Source: Bacillota bacterium
GTDB taxonomy: Bacteria; Bacillota; Clostridia; Saccharofermentanales; Fastidiosipilaceae
DNA length: 8,253 nucleotides
Assembly: GCA_023442635.1 (NCBI GenBank)
Contig: JAEZYR010000128.1
Coordinates: 1-8,253, forward strand
Reading direction: 5' to 3'
Shown here piece by piece: positions 5,514 through 8,253 of the stretch (positions within the stretch are counted from its first letter, which is position 1; every line of letters begins with the position of its first letter). The notes under the pieces are model-generated. The model did not search any database, was not told the DNA's origin, and saw nothing but the letters and a program-made list of their open reading frames with translations. The position numbers and the translations under genes are program-made.

Positions 5514-8253
5514 TCAGGCCTCGTCTTGGGCGCTCTCTTCGAAATCTGCTTTGTCGTCTTGCGCAGCTGCCGTTGCATCGGCAGCTTCTGCCAAGGCCTC
5601 TGGAGCGCTGCCCCCGTCGGCCTCTACTGCAGCAAGGTTCTCCGCGACCTCCGCAGCCTCTGCGGCCTCTGCAGCTGCTGCAGCGGCGGCCGCCTGGCTA
5701 GCCTGGATTTGCTCCCAACTGATGGCTTGCATTCTGGCGGTATGACGTTCCTGCCAACGGGCTTGGCCATGCGTGTAGCCGTCTTCGGCGTCTTCGAGTG
5801 CTCGCTCGAAGTCATCCGCAGCCTGCTCTTGGGCAAGATCCTCTTCGACATAAGTCTTGCGCTCTATGAAGTTTGTCGCCGCTTCTGTCGAAGCCAGCGT
5901 CTGCATTTCTTCTTGCTCAGCCAGAGGGAATGCTTCTCTCTCTAACTCGCTTAAATCTTGTTCAGCTGGCAGCTCGGGATCTCGCGGTGTTTGCTCCCAA
6001 ACCGCTTCGGCCTCTCTGAGGGCATTGAGGGTCGAAACTTGTCCCTTGTCGAACTGCGTTCCCCCATCCGCATAGTCAAACCAGGCCTGACTCCAAGGCA
6101 GGGTAGGCGTCTGGCGCGTGCGTCGCAAGCGTGAAATGGCTAAGGCAATGAAGAAAAGCACAAGGGCTGCAATAGAAATCAGCGCACCAAGGCGGAAACC
6201 CTGAGGTACAAACCTAAGCTGCAGGTGGTGCTGTCCAGGATTGACCTGAATGCCCAAAAGGCCACCGCCAATAGCCACGGTCTCCACTGCTTGACCATCC
6301 AAGGTCGCCTCCCAGGAGCGATCATAAGGGATGCTGAGGAAAAGCAGGCCTGCTTCTTTGGCCTCAAAGCTGCCTTCGATGCGATCAGAGCGATAGCTGA
6401 TGATGTTCAGTCCACCCTCACGCAAACGATCGATATCCGATAGGAAGGCTTCTTGATCCAGGCCTACCGCGTTGAACTTGAGGAGGCCGCCATTATTCTC
6501 TTTGAACTTGAAGGTCACCGTAATCTGATCGTCTGCTTGGCAAAAACCGAGGTCGAAAATCTCTGGCTTGTTGATGTTACGAGTTTCTTGATAGGGCTGA
6601 CTGGTCTGCGGTGTATTCGGCACAAGCCCACTAGCTAAGGCTGCTTCGACTCCCGAAGCCTGCCCCCCATCGCCAGAAGATGAGGCTGCTGCTTTTTCAG
6701 AAACTTCAGCCTTGCTCTCCGTACCGTCAGCTGCTTTTGCATCCGAATCTGACGCCCTCGAATTGGGCAGGCTCGACAAAGATGCCTCTAGGCCTTGGCC
6801 AGCTCCTGCTAAATCCGTCTGTGTTGCATTCGTCGGGCCAGCAATCTTCACTTCGACATCAACCGTGCGCGTCGTATCTACGGCAAAATACACGTGCTGT
6901 GCCGATGGATTTTTGAGCTGGATGGTCATCGTCGCCGCTTGGCTCACGTTCTCGACATCAAAGCTGTATCCCAATTGGCCTGTTCCGCCAGGTGTCGCAA
7001 AGTTCGTCTGGCTTATGACCTCTGCATCGAGCGGATAAAACACAGGATCTAGGTCATTCAGCCGCAAGAAGTTATTTTGCTTGTCAAAACTTGAGCCCGA
7101 AGCCTCTGGCCAATTTTTCAGAGCTGACTTGACCATAAAGCCAAGGGGCAAGGCGTTGGGATTGCGATAGCTGTAGTAGCCTCTTTTGCCTGCCTTTTCA
7201 CGCAAGGGCTGCAGCAAGGGATCCTGAATGGGGTCATTTTTATTGATGTAGTAACGCAAACCAAAAAGAGCATCCAGGAGCGCCGTTGAACCCGTGTACT
7301 TGTAGCTGTTGATATTGTTGCCGTGATACCCCAACTTGCGCATCAGCTTGGCCGTAGCATCGTAGCTGGTCGAGGAAAAGAGTGTGAAGCCTTTGTAGCC
7401 ATAGAGCGCAGGGGAATTGGTCGTTTTCTGCTGGATCATTTCCAAACGATAAAAGTCTGGGTCGCCCTGTCGAATGAGCGCCAATTCCTGCTCCATATCA
7501 GCAAAATCTTCGTTGAAGCTGTTGCGATTGGTATAGTGCTCGTTTCGATCCATCTGATTGATGCCCAAGGTCGTCGCAATCAGAAGTTCCGTAGCGTAGA
7601 AAAGGGCTAAAACCAGGCTGGCTTGGCGGAAGGTATAGCGGCTGCGTCTGGGCAACGAAAAGATAACGGCATAGAAGAGCAAGAAAAGGATGGCTAGAGC
7701 AGCCGACCAATGGGTTACCTGTTCAGGCATCAACTTTTCAGCTAGGACAACGTAGCTTAGGCTGAGGGCTGCAGAACCCACGAGCAAGCGAGAGGAAAAG
7801 TCCTTCCAGTGCATCAGTGCTCTAAACGCAATGATGATGAGCAAAAGCACATAGACAAAGGCATAGCGATAGGGCAACTGATTCGGGTAATGCATGCCAT
7901 GCCACAAGAAGTTCAAGACATTGGTATTAAAACTGAAATAAAGGAAGATCAGCAGAGCTAGATGCGCGACCTTCTCCCCCAAAGGTATGGCCTTGGCCCT
8001 GACATAGAGCGGCAGCAAGAAGAAGATCGGCAAACCAATATATACATTTGGCAAGCCGTCTCGCACATTGGGCTTCATGTCGGGCAATTGGCGAGCAATG
8101 AAGTCAAAGAAGGAGAAGTTCAGGACAAGATCCTTCGGGAACTTGTCATTGGCGGCTGAGGTCAGTTGCAAAGCCAGGTAGGTCGGCAAGGCAAAGAAGG
8201 CTGCTATAGCGCCAGCCAAAAGCGAGGCGAACACAAAGAGTCCAAAGCGGCCA
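5514..8253 (-). CDS. YfhO-family multi-membrane protein, N terminus missing
   Basis: The frame is open to the right edge, so the true start lies outside the window; GTG at 8234 is internal. Residues below are counted from 8234. Membrane segments lie near 1-22, 65-82, 88-105, 124-140, 150-167, 176-194, 203-222 and 682-703. A large, presumably extracellular region spans 223-681, with YfhO-like features: DFYRLEM (260-266), LYGYKGFTLFSST (277-289), LFGLRYYI (323-330), ALPLGFMV (361-368) and SIPYDRSWEATLDGQ (634-648). YfhO proteins have a GT-C-like topology and are tied to sugar modification of teichoic acids in Bacillus and Listeria; that role is only likely here. Two parts are unusual: a Ser/Ala/Gly-rich insertion at about 474-552, and a roughly 200-residue acidic, probably cytoplasmic tail (704-906) with eight consecutive alanines at 848-855. 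Since several N-terminal membrane segments are missing, the full protein probably exceeds 1,100 residues. rplM follows after 156 bp with its own promoter. Confidence 0.9.
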   Translation of the reverse strand, partial: GRFGLFVFASLLAGAIAAFFALPTYLALQLTSAANDKFPKDLVLNFSFFDFIARQLPDMKPNVRDGLPNVYIGLPIFFLLPLYVRAKAIPLGEKVAHLALLIFLYFSFNTNVLNFLWHGMHYPNQLPYRYAFVYVLLLIIIAFRALMHWKDFSSRLLVGSAALSLSYVVLAEKLMPEQVTHWSAALAILFLLFYAVIFSLPRRSRYTFRQASLVLALFYATELLIATTLGINQMDRNEHYTNRNSFNEDFADMEQELALIRQGDPDFYRLEMIQQKTTNSPALYGYKGFTLFSSTSYDATAKLMRKLGYHGNNINSYKYTGSTALLDALFGLRYYINKNDPIQDPLLQPLREKAGKRGYYSYRNPNALPLGFMVKSALKNWPEASGSSFDKQNNFLRLNDLDPVFYPLDAEVISQTNFATPGGTGQLGYSFDVENVSQAATMTIQLKNPSAQHVYFAVDTTRTVDVEVKIAGPTNATQTDLAGAGQGLEASLSSLPNSRASDSDAKAADGTESKAEVSEKAAASSSGDGGQASGVEAALASGLVPNTPQTSQPYQETRNINKPEIFDLGFCQADDQITVTFKFKENNGGLLKFNAVGLDQEAFLSDIDRLREGGLNIISYRSDRIEGSFEAKEAGLLFLSIPYDRSWEATLDGQAVETVAIGGGLLGIQVNPGQHHLQLRFVPQGFRLGALISIAALVLFFIALAISRLRRTRQTPTLPWSQAWFDYADGGTQFDKGQVSTLNALREAEAVWEQTPRDPELPAEQDLSELEREAFPLAEQEEMQTLASTEAATNFIERKTYVEEDLAQEQAADDFERALEDAEDGYTHGQARWQERHTARMQAISWEQIQASQAAAAAAAAEAAEAAEVAENLAAVEADGGSAPEALAEAADATAAAQDDKADFEESAQDEA
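5553..5720 (-). repeat. Low-complexity Ala/Glu-rich coding tract at the C terminus of the YfhO-like protein
   Basis: Within the tail of the YfhO-like gene, GCN alanine codons alternate with GAG/GAA, encoding runs such as AAAAAAAAEAAEAAEVAE and later EALAEAADATAAA. The uninterrupted eight-alanine run is at 5693-5670 and uses mixed codons (GCG, GCC, GCT, GCA), so it is not a simple trinucleotide expansion. The peptide should be strongly helical, possibly a coiled coil. Confidence 0.7.

Noticed and set aside
5551..5745. A plus-strand Ala/Ser-rich frame opposite the poly-alanine tract
   Set aside because: It is the complement of the GCN/GAG codon run in the YfhO-like tail; low-complexity coding sequence opens several frames at once.
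5439..5945. A 168-codon plus-strand frame whose start resembles a signal peptide (MNKSPFFAFLLLYSLLF)
   Set aside because: The hydrophobic start comes from the T-rich intergenic stretch read in this frame; the rest is antisense to the YfhO-like tail. There is no good ribosome binding site at a proper distance.

Overview
The window carries seven genes, all on the minus strand, so transcription runs from the right end to the left. In that order they are: a YfhO-family membrane protein (5' end cut off by the window edge), rplM (L13), rpsI (S9), a TsaE-TsaB fusion gene, an HPr-family gene, uvrC, and the first 39 codons of a metallophosphoesterase gene cut off at the left edge. The families point to a member of the Bacillota, most likely Clostridia, of moderate GC content: YfhO, a stand-alone HPr paralogue keeping the regulatory serine, strong AGGAGG-type ribosome binding sites and sigma-A-like promoters all fit. 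I cannot name a genus.

Layout. 8253-5514: yfhO-like gene, with an unusual Ser/Ala-rich insertion and a long acidic, alanine-rich C-terminal tail. 5513-5358: gap with an AT-rich stretch and a near-consensus promoter for rplM. 5357-4508: rplM-rpsI, 10 bp apart, a standard ribosomal protein operon. 4507-4436: gap with a 10-bp perfect hairpin just before the tsaE-tsaB ribosome binding site. 4435-2822: tsaE-tsaB fusion. 2821-2647: gap with a consensus-quality promoter (TTGACA-17-TATACT). 2646-2386: HPr-like gene. 2385-2290: gap with another terminator-like hairpin. 2289-244: uvrC, starting at TTG. 243-119: short gap with a perfect 16-bp tandem duplication. 118-1: start of the metallophosphoesterase. 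No intergenic stretch exceeds about 175 bp, and I saw no tRNA, rRNA, CRISPR array or insertion sequence.

Functionally these are mostly housekeeping genes: translation (L13, S9), the tRNA t6A37 modification (TsaE plus TsaB in one chain), nucleotide excision repair (UvrC), and cell-envelope glycosylation (YfhO, tentative). The most interesting gene is the HPr paralogue. It aligns without gaps to HPr, keeps Ser46, but has proline where the phosphocarrier histidine 15 should be. That pattern suggests a regulatory, Crh-like protein rather than a PTS phosphocarrier. The next most interesting points are the TsaE-TsaB fusion with a long low-complexity linker, the two hairpins placed directly before ribosome binding sites, and an apparent DxH-to-DxD change in the first metal-binding motif of the partial metallophosphoesterase.
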